Below are positions 1 to 12,678 of a DNA stretch of 64,000 nt, piece after piece. The notes under the pieces were generated by a model. That model was given only the letters and a program-made list of their open reading frames with translations, was not told where the DNA came from and did no database searches. The position numbers and the translations under genes were made by a program. This DNA is from Lucifuga dentata (taxonomy: Eukaryota; Chordata; Actinopteri; Ophidiiformes; Bythitidae): the NCBI GenBank assembly GCA_014773175.1, contig VXCM01001370.1, positions 1-64,000 on the forward strand, written 5' to 3'. Numbering within the stretch: the first letter of the stretch is position 1; every line of letters begins with the position of its first letter.

Positions 1-3000
1 AAGACTATAGTAAGTGCATAAAAAGACTATAGTAAGTGTATAAAAAGACTATAGTAAGTGTATAGTGAGTCTATAGGAAGTGTATAAAAAGACTATAGTA
101 TAGTAAGACTATAGTAAGTGTATACAAAGACTAGTAAGTGTGTAGTAAGACGATAGTAGGTGTACAAAAAGACTATAGTAAGTGCATAAAAAGACTANGT
201 AAGTGTGTAGTAAGACGATAGTAGGTGTACAAAAAGACTATAGTAAGTGCATAAAAAGACTATATTAAGTGCATAAAATGACTATAGTAAGTGTATAAAA
301 AGACTATAGTAAGTGTATAGTAAGTCTATAGGAAGTGTATAAAAAGACTATAGTAACTGTGTAGTAAGACTATAATAAGTGTATAATCAGGCTATAGTAA
401 GTATATAGTAAGACTATAATAAGTGTATACAAAGACTATAGTAAGTGTACAGTAAGACTATAGTAAGTGTGTAAAAAGACTATAGTAAGTGTATAGCAAG
501 ACTTTAGCAGGTGTATAAAAAGACTATATTAAGTGTATTGTAAGACTCTAGTGTGTAGTAAGTGTATAGTAAGACGATAGGTGTATAAAAAGACTACAGT
601 AAGTGTGTAGTAAGACTATAATAAGTGTATAATCAGGCTATACTAAGTATATAGTAAGACTATAGTAAGTGTGTACAAAGACTATAGTAAGTGTATAGTA
701 AGACAACAGTAAGTGCATAAAAAGTCTATAGTAAGTGTATAAAAAGACTTTAGTAATTGTATAGTAAGACTATAGTAAGTGTATAAAAAGACTATAGTAA
801 GTGTATTGTAACACTGTAGTAAGTGTATAGTAAGACGATGGGTGTACAAAAAAACTATAGTAAGTGCATAAAAAGACTATAGTAATTGTATAGTAAGACT
901 ATAGTAAGTGTATAAAAAGACTATAGTAAGTATATTGTAAGACTCTAGTAAGTGAGTAGTCAGTGCATAAAAAGACTATAGTAAGTGTATAAAAAGACTA
1001 TACTAAGTGCATAAAAAGACTATAGGAAGTGCATAAAAAGACTATAGTATAGTAAGACTATAGTAAGTGTATAAAAAGACTATAGTAATTGTATAGTAAG
1101 ACTATAGTAAGTGTGTAATAAGTGTATAGTAAGATGATAGTAGGTGTACAAAAAGACTATAGTAAGTGTATAAAAAGACTATAGTAAGTGTATAGTAAGA
1201 CTATAGTAAGTGTATACAAAGACTATTAAGTGTGTAATAAGTGTATAGTAAGACTATAGTAGGTGTATAAAAAGACTACAGTAAGTGTGTAGTAAGACTA
1301 TAATAAGTGTATAATCAGGCCATACTAAGTATATAGTAAGACTATAGTAAGTGTGTACAAAGACTAGTAAGTGTGTAATAAGTGTATAGTAAGACTATAG
1401 TAGGTGTATAAAAAGACTACAGTAAGTGTATAGTAAGACTCTAGTAAGTGTGTAGTAAGTGTATAGTAAGACGATAGTAGGTGTACAAAAAGACTATAGT
1501 AAGTGCATAAAAAGACTATAGTAAGTGTATAAAAAGACTAAAGTAAGTGTATAGTAAGACTATAGTAAGTCTATAGGAAGTGTATAAAAAGACTATAGTA
1601 ACTGTGTAGTAAGACTATAATAAGTGTATAATCAGTAAGTGTATAGTAAGACTATAGTAGGCGTATAAAAAACTACAGTAAATGTATAGTAAGACGATAG
1701 TAGGTGTACAAAAAGACTATAGTAAGTGTATAAAAAGACTATAGTAAGTGTATAGTAAGACTATAGTAAGTGTATAGTAAGACTATAGTAAGTGTATAGT
1801 AAGACTATAGTAAGTGTATAAAAAGACTATAGTAAGTGTATAGTAAGACTATAGTAAGTGTATAGTAAGACTATAGTAAGTCTATAGGAAGTGTATAAAA
1901 AGACTATAGTAACTGTGTAGTAAGACTATAATAAGTGTATAATCAGTAAGTGTATAGTAAGACTATAGTAGGCGTATAAAAAACTACAGTAAATGTATAG
2001 TAAGACGATAGTAGGTGTACAAAAAGACTATAGTAAGTGTATAAAAAGACTATAGTAAGTGTGTAGTAAGTGTATAGTAAGACAATAGTAGGTGTACAAA
2101 ACGACTATAGTAAGTGTATAAAAAGACTATAGTAAGTGTATAAAAAGACTACAGTAAGTGTATAGTAAGACTATAGTAAGTGTATAGTAAGACTATAGTA
2201 AGTGTATAGTAAGACTATAGTAAGTGTATAAAAAGACTATAGTAAGTGTATAAAAAGACTACAGTAAGTGTATAGTAAGACTATAGCAAGTGTATAGTAA
2301 GACTATAGGAAGTGCATGAAAAGACTATAGTATAGTAAGTGTATAGAAAGACTACAGTAAGTGTATAAAAAGACTATAGTAATTGTATAGTAAGACTATA
2401 GTAAGTGTATAAAAAGTCTATAGTAAGTGTATTGTAAGACTCTAGTAAGTGAGTAGTAGGTGTATAAAAAGACTATACTAAGTGTATAAAAAGACTATAG
2501 TAAGTGCATTAAAAGACTATAGTAAGTGTATAGTAAGACTATAGTAAGTGTATAGTAAGTCTATAGGAAGTGTATAAAAAGACTATAGTAACTGTGTAGT
2601 AAGACTATAATAAGTGTATAATCAGGCAATAGTAAGTATATAGTAAGACTATAGTAAGTGTGTAAAAAGACTATAGTCAGTATATAGCAAGACTTTAGCA
2701 GGTGTATAAAAAGACTATAGTAAGTGTATAAAAAGACTTTAGTAATTGTATAGTAAGACTATAGTAAGTGTATTGTAAGACTCTAGTAAGTGAGTAGTAA
2801 GTGTATAGTAAGACGATGGGTGTACAAAACGACTATAATAAGTGCATAAAAAGACTAGACATATAGTAAGTGTATACTTACTATAGTACGAGTATAAAAA
2901 GACTATAGTAAGTCTATGGTAAGATTATAGTAAGTGTGTAATAAGTGTATAGTAAGACTATAGTAGGTGTATAAAAACTATAGTAAGTGTATAGCAAGAC

Positions 3001-3429
3001 TTTAGCAGGTGTATAAAAAGACTATAGCAATTGTATAGTAAGACTATAGTAAGTATATTGTAAGACTCTAGTAAGTGAGTAGTAAGTGTGTAGTAAGACG
3101 ATAGTAAGTGTATACTAAGACTATAGTAAGTGTATAGTAAGACTATAGTAAGTGTATAGCAAGACTTTAGCAGGTGTATAAAAAGACTATAGTAAGTGAA
3201 AAGACTATAGTAAGACTATAGTGTGTAGTAAGACGATAGTAAGTGTATAAAAAGACTATAGTAATTGTATAGTAAGACTATAGTAAGTGTATAGTAAGTT
3301 TATAGGAAGTGTATAAAAAGACTATAGTAACTGTGTGGTAAGACTATAATAAGTGTATAGTCAGGCTATAGTAAGTATATACTAAGACTATAGTAAGTGT
3401 GTAATAAGTGTATAGTAAGACTATAGTAA

Positions 3430-4550
3430 GTGTGTAGTAAGTGTGTAGTAAGACTATAGTAGGTGTATAAAAAGACTATACTAAGTACATAAAAAGACTA
3501 TAGTAAGTGTATNAGTAAGACTATAGTAGGTGTATAAAAAGACTATACTAAGTACATAAAAAGACTATAGTAAGTGTATGCTTACTATAGTAAGAGTATA
3601 AAAAGACTATAGTAAGTGTATGGTAAGATTATAGTAAGTGTGTAATAAGTGAATAGTAAGACTATAGTAAGTGTATACTAAGACTATAGTAAGTTTGTAA
3701 TAAGTGTATAGTAAGACGATAGTAGGTGTACAAAAAGACTATAGTAAGTGTATAAAAAGACTATAGTAAGTGTATAGTAAGACTATAGTAAGTGTATAGT
3801 AAGACTATAGTAAGTGTATAGTAAGACTATAGTAAGTGTATAGTAAGACTATAGTAAGTGTATAGTAAGACTATAGTAAGTGTATAGTAAGACTATAGTA
3901 AGTGTATAGTAAGACTATAGTAAGTGTATAGTAAGACTATAGTAAGTGTATAGTAAGACTATAGTAAGTGTATAGTAAGACTATAGTAAGTGTATAGTAA
4001 GACTATAGTAAGTGTATAGTAAGACTATAGTAAGTGTATAGTAAGACTATAGTAAGTGTATAGTAAGACTATAGTAAGTGTATAGTAAGACTATAGTAAG
4101 TGTATAGTAAGACTATAGTAAGTGTATAGTAAGACTATAGTAAGTGTATAGTAAGACTATAGTAAGTGTATAGTAAGACTATAGTAAGTGTATAGTAAGA
4201 CTATAGTAAGTGTATAGTAAGACTATAGTAAGTGTATAGTAAGACTATAGTAAGTGTATAGTAAGACTATAGTAAGTGTATAGTAAGACTATAGTAAGTG
4301 TATAGTAAGACTATAGTAAGTGTGTAGTAAGTGTATAGTAAGACTATAGTAGGTGTATAAAAAGACTATACTAAGTACATAAAAAGACTATAGTAAGTGT
4401 ATGCTTACTATAGTAAGAGTATAAAAAGACTATAGTAAGTGTATGGTAAGATTATAGTAAGTGTGTAATAAGTGAATAGTAAGACTATAGTAAGTGTATA
4501 CTAAGACTATAGTAAGTTTGTAATAAGTGTATAGTAAGACGATAGTAGGT
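3430..4550. repeat. Satellite segment repeated at 823-bp offset
   Basis: The distinctive variant string around 3540-3725, including a gtgtatgcttactatag landmark at about 3574, recurs around 4365-4550 with the same landmark at about 4397. The cttactatag element lies at 3581 and again at 4404, an offset of 823 bp. The homogeneous core lies between the two copies. This indicates higher-order duplication within the array. Confidence 0.75.
3760..4320. repeat. Homogeneous core of the 22-bp satellite
   Basis: About 25 consecutive 22-bp units with essentially no variation, unlike the diverged flanks. This suggests recent local amplification. The block is flanked on both sides by copies of a longer mixed-unit segment (see the 823-bp-offset duplication), so the core may sit inside a larger duplicated unit. 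Collapse or expansion during assembly is possible. Confidence 0.9.
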
Positions 4551-4851
4551 GTACAAAAAGACTATAGTAAGTGTATAAAAAGACTATAGTAAGTGTATAG
4601 TAACACTCTAGTAAGTGTGTAGTAAGTGTATAGTAAGACGATAGTAGGTGTATAAAAAGACTATAGTATGTGCATAAAAAGACTATAGTAAGTGTATAAA
4701 AAGACTATAGTAATTGTATAGTAAGAGTATAGTAAGTGTATAGTAAGTCTATAGGAAGCGTATAAAAAGACTATAGTAACTGTGTAGTAAGACTATAATA
4801 CGTGTATAATCAGGCTATAGTAAGTATATAGTAAGACTATAGTAAAGTATA

Positions 4852-4918
4852 GTATAGTATACTATAGTATAGTATAGTAAAGTATAGTATAGTATAGTAA
4901 AGTATAAGTAAAGTATAG
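4852..4918. repeat. AGTAT pentamer low-complexity patch inside the satellite
   Basis: A short run of agtat and agtaa pentamers interrupts the 22-bp periodicity and contains a small palindrome around tatactata. It probably arose by slippage within the TATAG part of the satellite unit. Confidence 0.7.
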
Positions 4919-5889
4919 TGTAAAAAGACTATAGTAAGTGTATGGTAAGACTATAGTAAGTGTGTAATAAGTGTATAGTAAGACTATAGTAGGTGTATAA
5001 AAAGACTATACTAAGTACATAAAAAGACTATAGTAAGTGTATACTTACTATAGTAAGAGTATAAAAAGACTATAGTAAGTGTATAGCAAGACTTTGGCAG
5101 GTGTATAAAAAGACTATAGTAAGTGTATTGTAAGACTCTAGTAAGTGTATAGTANCTTTGGCAGGTGTATAAAAAGACTATAGTAAGTGTATTGTAAGAC
5201 TCTAGTAAGTGTATAGTAAGACGATAGGTGTACAAAAAGACTATAGTAAGTGCATAAAAAGACTATAGTAAGTGTATAAAAAGACTATAGTAATTGTATA
5301 GTAAGTGTATAGTAAGACTATAGTAAGTGCGTAATAAGTGTATAGTAAGACTATAGTAAGTGTGTAGTAAGACTATAGTAAGTGTATAGCAAGACTTTAG
5401 CAGGTGTATAAAAAGACTATAGTAAGTGTATTGTAAGACTCTAGTAAGTGTGTAGTCAGTGTATAGTAAGACGATAGGTGTACAAAAAGACTATCGTAAG
5501 TGCATAAAAAGACTATAGTAAGTGTATAAAAAGACTATAATAAGTGTATAGTCAGGCTATAGTAAGTGTATAAAAAGACTATAGTAAGTGTATAATAAGA
5601 CTATAGTAAGTGTATAAAAAGACTATAGTAACTGTGTAGTAAGACTATAATAAGTGTATAATCAGGCTATAGTAAGTATATAGTAAGACTATAGTAAGTG
5701 TGTACAAAGACTATAGTAAGACTAGAGTAAGTGTGTAAAAAGACTATAGTAAGTGTATAGCAAGACTTTAGCAGGTGTATAAAAAGACTATAGTAAGTGT
5801 ATTGTAAGACTCTAGTAAGTGAGTAGTAAGTGTATAATAAGACTATAGTAAGAGTGTAGTAAGACGATAGTAAGTGTATACTAAGACTA

Positions 5890-6730
5890 TAGTAAGTGTG
5901 TAATAAGTGTATAATAAGACTATAGTAGGTGTATAAAAAGACTACAGTAAGTGCATAAAAAGACTATAGTAAGTGCATAAAAAGACTATAGTAAGTGTAT
6001 AAAAAGACTATAGTAATTGTATACTAAGACTATAGTAAGTGTGCAATAAGTGTATAGTAAGACTTTGGCAGGTGTATAAAAAGACTATAGTAAGTGTATT
6101 GTAAGACTCTAGTAAGTGTATAGTAAGATGATGGGTGTACAAAAAGACTATATTAAGTGCATAAAAAGATTATAGTAATTGTATAGTAAGACTATAGTAA
6201 GTGTATAGTAAGACTATAATAAGTGTGTAATAAGTGTATAGTAAGACTATAGTAAGTGTGTAATAAGTGTATAGTGTGTAGTAAGACGATAGTAAGTGTA
6301 TACTAAGACTATAGTAAGTGTGTAATAAGTGTATTGTAAGACTATAGTAGGTGTATAAAAAGACTACAGTAAGTGCATAAAAAGACTATAGTAAGTGCAT
6401 AAAAAGACTATAGTAAGTGTATAAAAAGACTATAGTAATTGTATAGTAAGACTATAGTAAGTGTACAATAAGTGTATAGTAAGACTTTGGCAGGTGTATA
6501 AAAAGACTATAGTAAGTGTATTGTAAGACTCTAGTAAGTGTATAGTAAGATGATGGGTGTACAAAAAGACTATATTAAGTGCATAAAAAGATTATAGTAA
6601 TTGTATAGTAAGACTATAGTAAGTGTATAGTAAGACTATAATAAGTGTGTAATAAGTGTATAGTAAGACTATAGTAAGTGTGTAATAAGTGTATAGTGTG
6701 TAGTAAGACGATAGTAAGTGTATACTAAGA
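5890..6730. repeat. 422-bp higher-order duplication within the satellite
   Basis: The diagnostic variant gactttggcaggtg at 6061 recurs at 6483 with the same order of surrounding variant units (tattgtaagactctag, then agatgatgggtg, then a ttatagtaattg variant). The offset is 422 bp. Confidence 0.75.
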
Positions 6731-7669
6731 CTATAGTAAGTGTGTAATAAGTGTATTGTAAGACTATAGTAGGTGTATAAAAAGACTACAGTAAGTGTAT
6801 TGTAAGACTCTAGTAAGTGTGTAGTAAGACGATAGTAGGTGTACAAAAAGACTATAGTAAGTGCATAAAAAGACTATAGTAAGTGTATAAAAAGACTATA
6901 GTAAGTGTATAGTAAGACTATAGTAAGTGTATAAAAAGACTATAGTAAGTGTATAGTAAGACTATAATAAGTGTATAGTAAGTTTATAGGAAGTGTATAA
7001 AAAGAGTATAGTAACTGTGTAGTAAGACTATAATAAGTGTATAGTAAGACCATAGTAAGTGTACAGTAATACCATAGTAAGTGCATAAAAAGACTATAGT
7101 AAGTGAAAAGTGAGACTAGAGTAAGCATATATTAAGTGTATAGTCAGGCTATAGTAAGTGTGTAATAAGGGTATAGTAAGACTATAGTAAGTGTGTAAAA
7201 AGACTATAGTGAGTGTATAGTAAGACTATAGTAAGTGTGTAGTAAGACTATAGTAAGTGTATACTAAGACTATAGTAAGTGTGTAATAAGTGTATAGTAA
7301 GACTATAGTAGGTGTATATAAAGAATATACTAAGTGCATAAAAACAATATAGTAAGTGTATAAAAAGACTATAGTAATTGTATAGTAAGACTATAGTAAG
7401 TGTATAGTAAGTCTATAGGAAGTGTATAAAAAGCCTATAGTAACTGTGTAGTAAGACTATAATAAGTGTATGGTAAGACCATAGTAAGTGTATAGTAAAA
7501 CCATAGTAAGTGCATAAAAAGACTATAGTAAGTGAAAAGTGAGACTAGAGTAAGCGTATATTAAGACTATAGTAAGTCTGTATTAAGATTATAGTAAGTG
7601 TATAGTAAGAGTATTCTAAGTATATAAAAAGACTATAGTAAGTCTGTAGTAAGACTATAGTAAGTGTAT

Positions 7670-9374
7670 AGCAAGACTATTGTAAGTATATAAGAAGACT
7701 ATAGTAAGTGTGTAGTAAGACTGTAGTAAGTGTATAAAAAGACTATAGTAAATGTATAAAAAGACTATAGTAATTGTATAGTAAGACTAATATAAGTGTA
7801 TAGTAAGACTATAGTAAGTGTATAACAAGACTGTACTGTATATAAAGAGACTATAGTAATTGTATAGTAAGAATGATATGAGTGTATAGTAAGACTATAG
7901 TAAGTGTATAATAAGACTGCAGTAAGTGTATAAAAAGACTACAATAAGTGCATAAAAAGACTATAGTGTGTAGTAAGACTATAAGTGTATAGTCAGACCA
8001 TAGTAAGTGTATAGTAAGTGTATAAAAAGATTATAGTAAGTGTGTAGTAAGACTATAGTAAGTGAAAAGTGAGACTATAGTAAGCGTATATTAAGACTAT
8101 AGTAAGTCTGTATTAAGACTATAGTAAGTGTATAGTAAGAGTATTCTAAGTATATAAAAAAGACTATAGTAAGTCTGTAGTAAGCAAGACTATTCTAAGT
8201 ATATAAAAAGACTATAATAAGTGTGTAGTAAGACTATAGTACGTGTAAAATATGACTGTAGCAAGTGTATAAAAAGACTATAGTAAATTTATAAAAAGAC
8301 TATAGTAATTGTATAGTAAGACTAATATAAGTGTATCGTAAGAATATAGTAAGTGTATAGTAAGACTAATATAAATGTATTGTAAGACTACAGTAAGTGT
8401 ACAGTAAGACTGTAGTAAGTGTATAACAAGACTGTACTAAGTGTATAAAAAGACTACAGTAATTGTATAGTAAGTGTGCAATAAGTGTATAGTAAGTGTA
8501 TAAAAAGACTATAGTAAGTGTATAGCAAGACTATAGTAAGTATATAAGAAGACTATAGTAAGTGTGTAGTAAGACTGTAGTAAGTGTATAAAAAGACTAT
8601 AGTAAATGTATAAAAAGACTATAGTAATTGTATAGTAAGACTAATATAAGTGTATAGTAAGACTATAGTAAGTGTATAACAAGACTGTACTGTATATAAA
8701 GAGACTATAGTAATTGTATAGTAAGAATGATATGAGTGTATAGTAAGACTATAGTAAGTGTATAATAAGACTGCAGTAAGTGTATAAAAAGACTACAATA
8801 AGTGCATAAAAAGACTATAGTGTGTAGTAAGACTATAAGTGTATAGTCAGACCATAGTAAGTGTATAGTAAGTGTATAAAAAGATTATAGTAAGTGTGTA
8901 GTAAGACTATAGTAAGTGAAAAGTGAGACTATAGTAAGCGTATATTAAGACTATAGTAAGTCTGTATTAAGACTATAGTAAGTGTATAGTAAGAGTATTC
9001 TAAGTATATAAAAAAGACTATAGTAAGTCTGTAGTAAGCAAGACTATTCTAAGTATATAAAAAGACTATAATAAGTGTGTAGTAAGACTATAGTACGTGT
9101 AAAATATGACTGTAGCAAGTGTATAAAAAGACTATAGTAAATTTATAAAAAGACTATAGTAATTGTATAGTAAGACTAATATAAGTGTATCGTAAGAATA
9201 TAGTAAGTGTATAGTAAGACTAATATAAATGTATTGTAAGACTACAGTAAGTGTACAGTAAGACTGTAGTAAGTGTATAACAAGACTGTACTAAGTGTAT
9301 AAAAAGACTACAGTAATTGTATAGTAAGTGTGCAATAAGTGTATAGTAAGTGTATAAAAAGACTATAGTAAGTG
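7670..9374. repeat. 854-bp higher-order repeat, two near-identical copies
   Basis: A long ordered set of variant units is present twice. The landmark ctgtactgtatataaag occurs at 7831 and at 8685, giving an offset of 854 bp. Copy one is about 7670-8520 and copy two about 8524-9374. The copies agree even in rare variants (agaatgatatgag, a phased aaaatatgac), so the event is recent compared with the divergence of the 22-bp units. Confidence 0.85.
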
Positions 9375-9887
9375 TATAGCAAGACTATAGTGTGTAGTAA
9401 GTGTATAGTAAGATGATAGTAGGTGTACAAAAAGACTATAGTAAGTGTAAAAAAAAAAAAAAACCTATAGTAATTGTATAGTAAGACTGATATGAGTGTA
9501 TAGTAAGACTATAGTAGGTGTATAATAAGACTGCAGTAAGTGTATAAAAAGGCTATAGTAATTGTATAAAAAGTCTATACTAAGTGTATGGTAAGACTAA
9601 GATAAATGTATAGTAAGGCTATAGTAATTGTATGGTAAGACTATAGCAGGTGTATAAAAAGGCTATAGTAAGTGTATAGTAAAACTATAGTAAGTGTATA
9701 AAAAGACTATAGTAAGTGTGTAATAAGTGTATAGTAAGACTATAGCAAGTGTGTAGTAAGTCTATTGTAAGACTATAGTAGGTGTATAAAGAGACTACAG
9801 TAAGTGTATATTAAGACTTCAGTGTGTAGTAAGTACATACTAAGACTATAGTAGGTGTATAAAAAGACTATAGTAAGTGTGTAGTAA

Positions 9888-10270
9888 GGCTAATTAATTT
9901 GATGCCATGTGGCAACAAATTAATTTTACCACTTTACAAAAAACGTATCAAATCTAAACTGGTTTTAATGATGAAAAGTAAAAGTTAACTTACCCCAGAT
10001 AGTATTTCAATTTTTTTCTTGAAGGAATTTTGCCTAAATATTGAAGAATTGGTCAATTTTGTGAGCCCTCAGATCATGAACTTCTCTGTCACATGTACAT
10101 GGAAAAAGAAGGTGAAGACAGGATTTCCTGGTCACATGATGTTATAAATTATTTGTTTTTCAAAGTAGAAGCCCCCCCTTTTCACAACTAAAAAGTAAAA
10201 TATGGATTTTATATTACTGCCGTTTAGTAAAATTGAGATAAAGTAATTGTTGCCATATGGCAACACCATG
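9888..10270. repeat. AT-rich stretch bounded by inverted TGCCATRTGGCAACAA motifs
   Basis: The stretch begins near 9903 with tgccatgtggcaacaaatt. It ends near 10251-10266 with ttgccatatggcaacacc, whose reverse complement again reads TTGCCATATGGCAACAA. The ends therefore form imperfect terminal inverted repeats about 360 bp apart, as in a small non-autonomous DNA transposon. No coding potential is seen. Target-site duplications are not clear. Confidence 0.4.
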
Positions 10271-10345
10271 CAATAGAGGGTTAGCAGCGTTACCTCACAG
10301 CAAATAGGTTGTGGGTTCGAAGCCCTGTATCGACCATGTTTCAGT
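10270..10345 (+). repeat. tRNA-like SINE fragment
   Basis: The sequence contains an A-box-like ttagcagcgtt, then cctcacagcaa, and a clear B-box gggttcgaagccc about 40 nt later. This order matches the tRNA-derived head often seen in fish interspersed repeats (cctcacagcaa then gggttcgaa). It cannot fold as an intact tRNA because the acceptor stem is missing, so I call it a repeat fragment and not a tRNA gene. Confidence 0.45.
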
Positions 10346-10439
10346 CTAGGCAGAGGATCATCCTGGAGTTTTGACTACTGAAATGACTTTTGGCTTTGTT
10401 TGCAGCCAGATTTAAGTATAAAAGATGAAGAAGAATCAC

Positions 10440-12678
10440 TGAGCACATATGTTTATTGTAAAAACATACAGTAACAGCACATTAAAAAACGAGAAAGCTC
10501 ACATCACTAAACAAAGAATCCAGCAATATCCCCTAGTGCAGAAACTGGAAAAAAAACAAAAACAACAGATGATAACCTACAGGAAAAGCTAATACACTCA
10601 GATCAGGCACTTGGACAGAAGAGAGGGCAGGAGTACAGAGTGTGACCTTGTGTGTCAAAGTAAAAATACATTCAAAGAGGAAAACAAGCAAAAGAAGGAT
10701 GTACAGCTGGACACAGAAACACATATATAGTATGGTGGAAGACAATAGGCCCGATTTCATATCAAAACAAGGAGAAACAATTTAAAAACCTCTACAGAGG
10801 TCCTTTAAAAAAAAAAAAAAGATCAGAACCCAAACTAGTGCAGAATGTCTAACAGTCTTTCTCATGTTCAGCTTGTAGGCGCTCTGCTGTCCTACGTTTT
10901 GTGCGCTCGGTTCACCTGGACCTCGCCTTATAAATCTCTTATCTCAGACAACATTTTGTCCACAGTAGTATCCATACAAAGAAAACCCACAGACTTAAAA
11001 CCCACTCATATTTCCTCTCTAAAAACTGAGTCAAACTCAGGTTCATACCTGACATCGCCAAGGTCAGTGCAAACTCGTTTTTACGATGCTAAAAATAATC
11101 CTCTGGTGTCAAAATGACGTGGCCCCGTGAAAACTACAGCAATATTCCTTTAACAGCTTGCTCAAGTCATTATGTACACAACAGTAACAACACATATGCG
11201 TTTATAAGCTCCTATTCACTTTCCAATATTTTTGTTTTTAACTTCTATTCACATGTAACAGTTTTTTTTTTTTCTGACAAAACACCACAAGTTGTTCAAA
11301 GTATTTCAGGTTATAATAATTTGTTCCTGTCAAAAATAAAAATTTAAGTAGCTGCAACATCAAAAGCGACTTCTAGAACGAGTGCTGCCAAAATGCTAAA
11401 TCAAGTCCTAACAGTAAATGTGGAGTTGCTTTAAGTATTACAAATATTTTAGCTTCTTCACCTGAAATATGTCAGTTTGTGCCTTTTTGTTTTTTTTAGC
11501 CTAATGTCCTGGTCAGCGAATGAATGCAGTGCTGCCCTCAGGTCAAAACATCAATACAAAGACAAGATGTAGTCAGTTTTAAATAACATGTCGCCTACGG
11601 AGATCCTTAGGGGTCATGTGTGAAAAAAAAATAGGGGTAAAAAAAAACGATGCCCCTAAGGGGACATGGAAAAAAAAAATCAGTTGGAAGTTTAAAAAAA
11701 ACTTTTTTTTCTCTCTTTTTTTTCTCGTTTTATTTCCCTCAGGGGTTTTTTCCACTTTGTTTTTTTTTTTCTCTTCTGAAACGTACTAAAAACAGGTCAA
11801 AGCTACAGCACATGCAATGGAGCTGTTTTGCTACTCTTTGAGGAATGATTTCCGATTAGGTAAATGCTAATGCTAGTTAGCAGCTAACGTGTCTGTGAGT
11901 GTACCCACGACAAGTTCCGATGAAAAAACAAGTCAGTGAATAAAGTCACTAACTCACTACTACGTTTGACAATGTTCTAGTGTTTGGAAGTTCCAACAGT
12001 GTATTTTTGTGCATTTATAATGGTGAATTCTTTTACAGGAGTTGACTCAAACAGCAGCAAAACAGCTCTGCTGCATGCGCTGTAGCTTTGACCTATTTTT
12101 AGTACGTTTCAGAAGTTTTTTTTAAACCTCCAACTTATTTTTTTTGTTTTTTTGTACCTCCAACTCATTTTTTTTCCTTCCATGTCCCCTTAGGGGCGTT
12201 GCTGTTGTTTGTTTTTTTTTTTTTTACCCACTTTATTTTTTTTCACACATGACCCCTAAGGGGCTCCTATGTTGCCTTTAACAAAGCAAGATAATCTACT
12301 TTGCTGTCTGAATAACAGCACCTGTCATATTTGACTGCATCTCGGCTCTATGATATGTTTCTCATTTGGTTTTCCTACTTTGCCGTGCACACACGTTCAG
12401 AGTTATTGGTTGTGTAGGGATGTATTGCTGTTAATATTGCTTCTGACAGCAAGCGGTTACTTTCAAAAGACCAACCTTATTCTTATGAGTCCACAGAGAA
12501 ACACAAGGAACATCTGTAAAAGCCTGAGAAGACAGACAGAGAGAAGAGTCTGTCTGCTTGGGCCGGTAAGTAAGCAGGAGCGCATTAGTGGGCTAAGGAG
12601 GGGGAGGGGGGGCTGCTGGTCATCCAAACTGGAATTATGGAACTACGGTTGATACAACTGGTATGTGCATACAGGTGT
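10440..12678 (-). other. Probable 3' UTR and downstream region of bcat2
   Basis: No coding sequence is visible between the bcat2 stop codon at 12679-12681 and 10440. A minus-strand AATAAA (tttatt on the plus strand, about 10452) could be the distal polyadenylation signal, which would give a UTR of about 2.2 kb. Other AATAAA copies lie closer to the stop, so the true end is uncertain. The stretch includes a long inverted repeat and several homopolymer A/T tracts. Plus-strand open frames here (10845-11347, 11650-11841, 12350-12652) have no recognisable domains. Confidence 0.4.
11592..12277. repeat. Long imperfect inverted repeat with CCCCTAAGGGG palindromes
   Basis: The left arm (about 11592-11840) and right arm (about 12046-12277) are inverted copies. 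Matching blocks include cttaggggtcatgtgtg with gacccctaaggggctcc, gcccctaaggggacatgg with ccatgtccccttaggggc, and ctgaaacgtactaaaaa with tttttagtacgtttcag. The central spacer is about 200 bp. Each arm holds short CCCCTWAGGGG palindromes and long A or T tracts. It resembles a foldback or MITE-type element. If it is in the bcat2 3' UTR, the transcript could form a hairpin with arms of about 240 bp. Confidence 0.75.

Larger units (their letters stand above)
1..9887. repeat. 22-bp tandem satellite array (dimer of 11-bp units)
   Basis: Nearly 10 kb of tandem repeats. The basic unit is 22 bp, made of two related 11-mers, actatagtaag and tgtatagtaag. A common variant replaces the second half with tgtataaaaag. 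The array starts at or before the left edge of the window and stops abruptly near 9887, where unique AT-rich sequence begins. Copies diverge by point changes and small indels except in one uniform core. Minus-strand open frames here (for example near 5011-5235, 6592-6846 and 6940-7128) read as Tyr/Thr/Leu-rich low-complexity peptides and are by-products of the repeat, not genes. I see no gene in this stretch. Confidence 0.97.

Noticed and set aside
5011..7128. Minus-strand open frames within the satellite
   Set aside because: They encode only Tyr/Thr/Leu-rich repeats of the 22-bp unit and carry no start context or domain.
1..9887. CRISPR array
   Set aside because: Repeats are contiguous 22-bp units without unique spacers, and the window is eukaryotic.
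10270..10345. Functional tRNA gene
   Set aside because: A- and B-box-like motifs are present, but there is no acceptor stem or anticodon arm. It fits a tRNA-derived repeat.
10845..11347. Two adjacent plus-strand open frames of 77-90 residues
   Set aside because: No domain, low sequence complexity, and they lie antisense to the likely bcat2 3' UTR.
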